Source: Bacteroidota bacterium (lineage in GTDB: Bacteria > Bacteroidota > Bacteroidia > CAMBQF01). From it: a stretch of DNA of 5,684 nucleotides. This document shows positions 5,577 through 5,684 of the stretch, in pieces. The notes below the pieces were generated by a model that was not told where the DNA came from, ran no database searches, and saw nothing but the letters and a program-made list of their open reading frames with translations. A program made the translations under genes and the position numbers. The first letter of the stretch is position 1. Each line of letters opens with the position of its first letter. The DNA is taken from the NCBI GenBank assembly GCA_027483285.1, contig JAIXUZ010000020.1, positions 1-5,684 of the forward strand, given 5' to 3'.

Positions 5577-5684
5577 CTATTCTACCACAATATCATACTT
5601 ATCAAGTAACCCGATAATGCCTGCGGCAGAAAATTTAGCCTTTTTAATGTGGTTAAATTCAGGGTCTAAACTGTAGTGGAATGA
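5577..5684 (-). CDS. C-terminal 35 residues of an unidentified gene (partial)
   Basis: The minus strand is open from the right edge to a TAG at 5579-5577. It reads SFHYSLDPEFNH, then IKKAKFSAAGII, then GLLDKYDIVVE. The mix of charged and hydrophobic residues looks like the end of a soluble cytoplasmic protein. The frame continues to the edge without a stop, while the gap to the next gene is the typical 32 nt of this genome's same-strand neighbours. I do not recognise the family from so short a piece. It is probably upstream in the same transcript as the four-helix membrane protein. Confidence 0.6.
   Translation of the reverse strand, partial: SFHYSLDPEFNHIKKAKFSAAGIIGLLDKYDIVVE

Overview
The window looks like chromosomal DNA of a Bacteroidota bacterium, most likely of the Sphingobacteriales type (Mucilaginibacter/Pedobacter-like). 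The reasons are: a TonB of the Bacteroidota form with an N-terminal FENRNQNYGAY motif; the grouping of TonB, a PstS-like lipoprotein and a TPR protein; mostly absent Shine-Dalgarno sequences; and -7 boxes of the TAnnTTTG type. The genus is inferred from general likeness, not from a marker gene.

Layout from left to right. (1) 1-744, minus strand: a membrane fatty-acid desaturase cut by the left edge (first 248 residues, two of the three His boxes present). (2) 745-845: an intergenic stretch with a clear intrinsic terminator for the operon to its right and a decayed palindromic repeat. (3) 846-4580, minus strand: a four-gene run transcribed in the order tonB, a small two-helix membrane protein, a PstS-like lipoprotein, and a secreted TPR protein. 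Spacings are 60 nt, an 8-nt overlap and 32 nt, ending at the terminator at 761-795. (4) 4581-4882: a 302-nt divergent intergenic region with a good -7 box for the gene on the right and an AATGCA-rich patch. (5) 4883-5101, plus strand: a short PhnA/YjdM-domain protein lacking the zinc ribbon. (6) 5143-5544, minus strand: an unrecognised four-helix membrane protein, preceded by (7) 5577-5684, minus strand: the last 35 codons of an unidentified gene cut by the right edge.

The centrepiece is the tonB operon. TonB carries proton-motive energy to outer-membrane TonB-dependent transporters. Its partners here are a periplasmic solute-binding-type lipoprotein and a large helical-repeat scaffold, but no ABC permease or ATPase (PstCAB) and no ExbB/ExbD lies next to them. 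Key phosphate-binding positions of the PstS-like protein appear substituted. I infer that the set works in the cell envelope with TonB rather than in phosphate import, but its exact function cannot be read from sequence. The rest of the window is ordinary housekeeping or accessory content. I found no CRISPR, tRNA, rRNA or mobile element.
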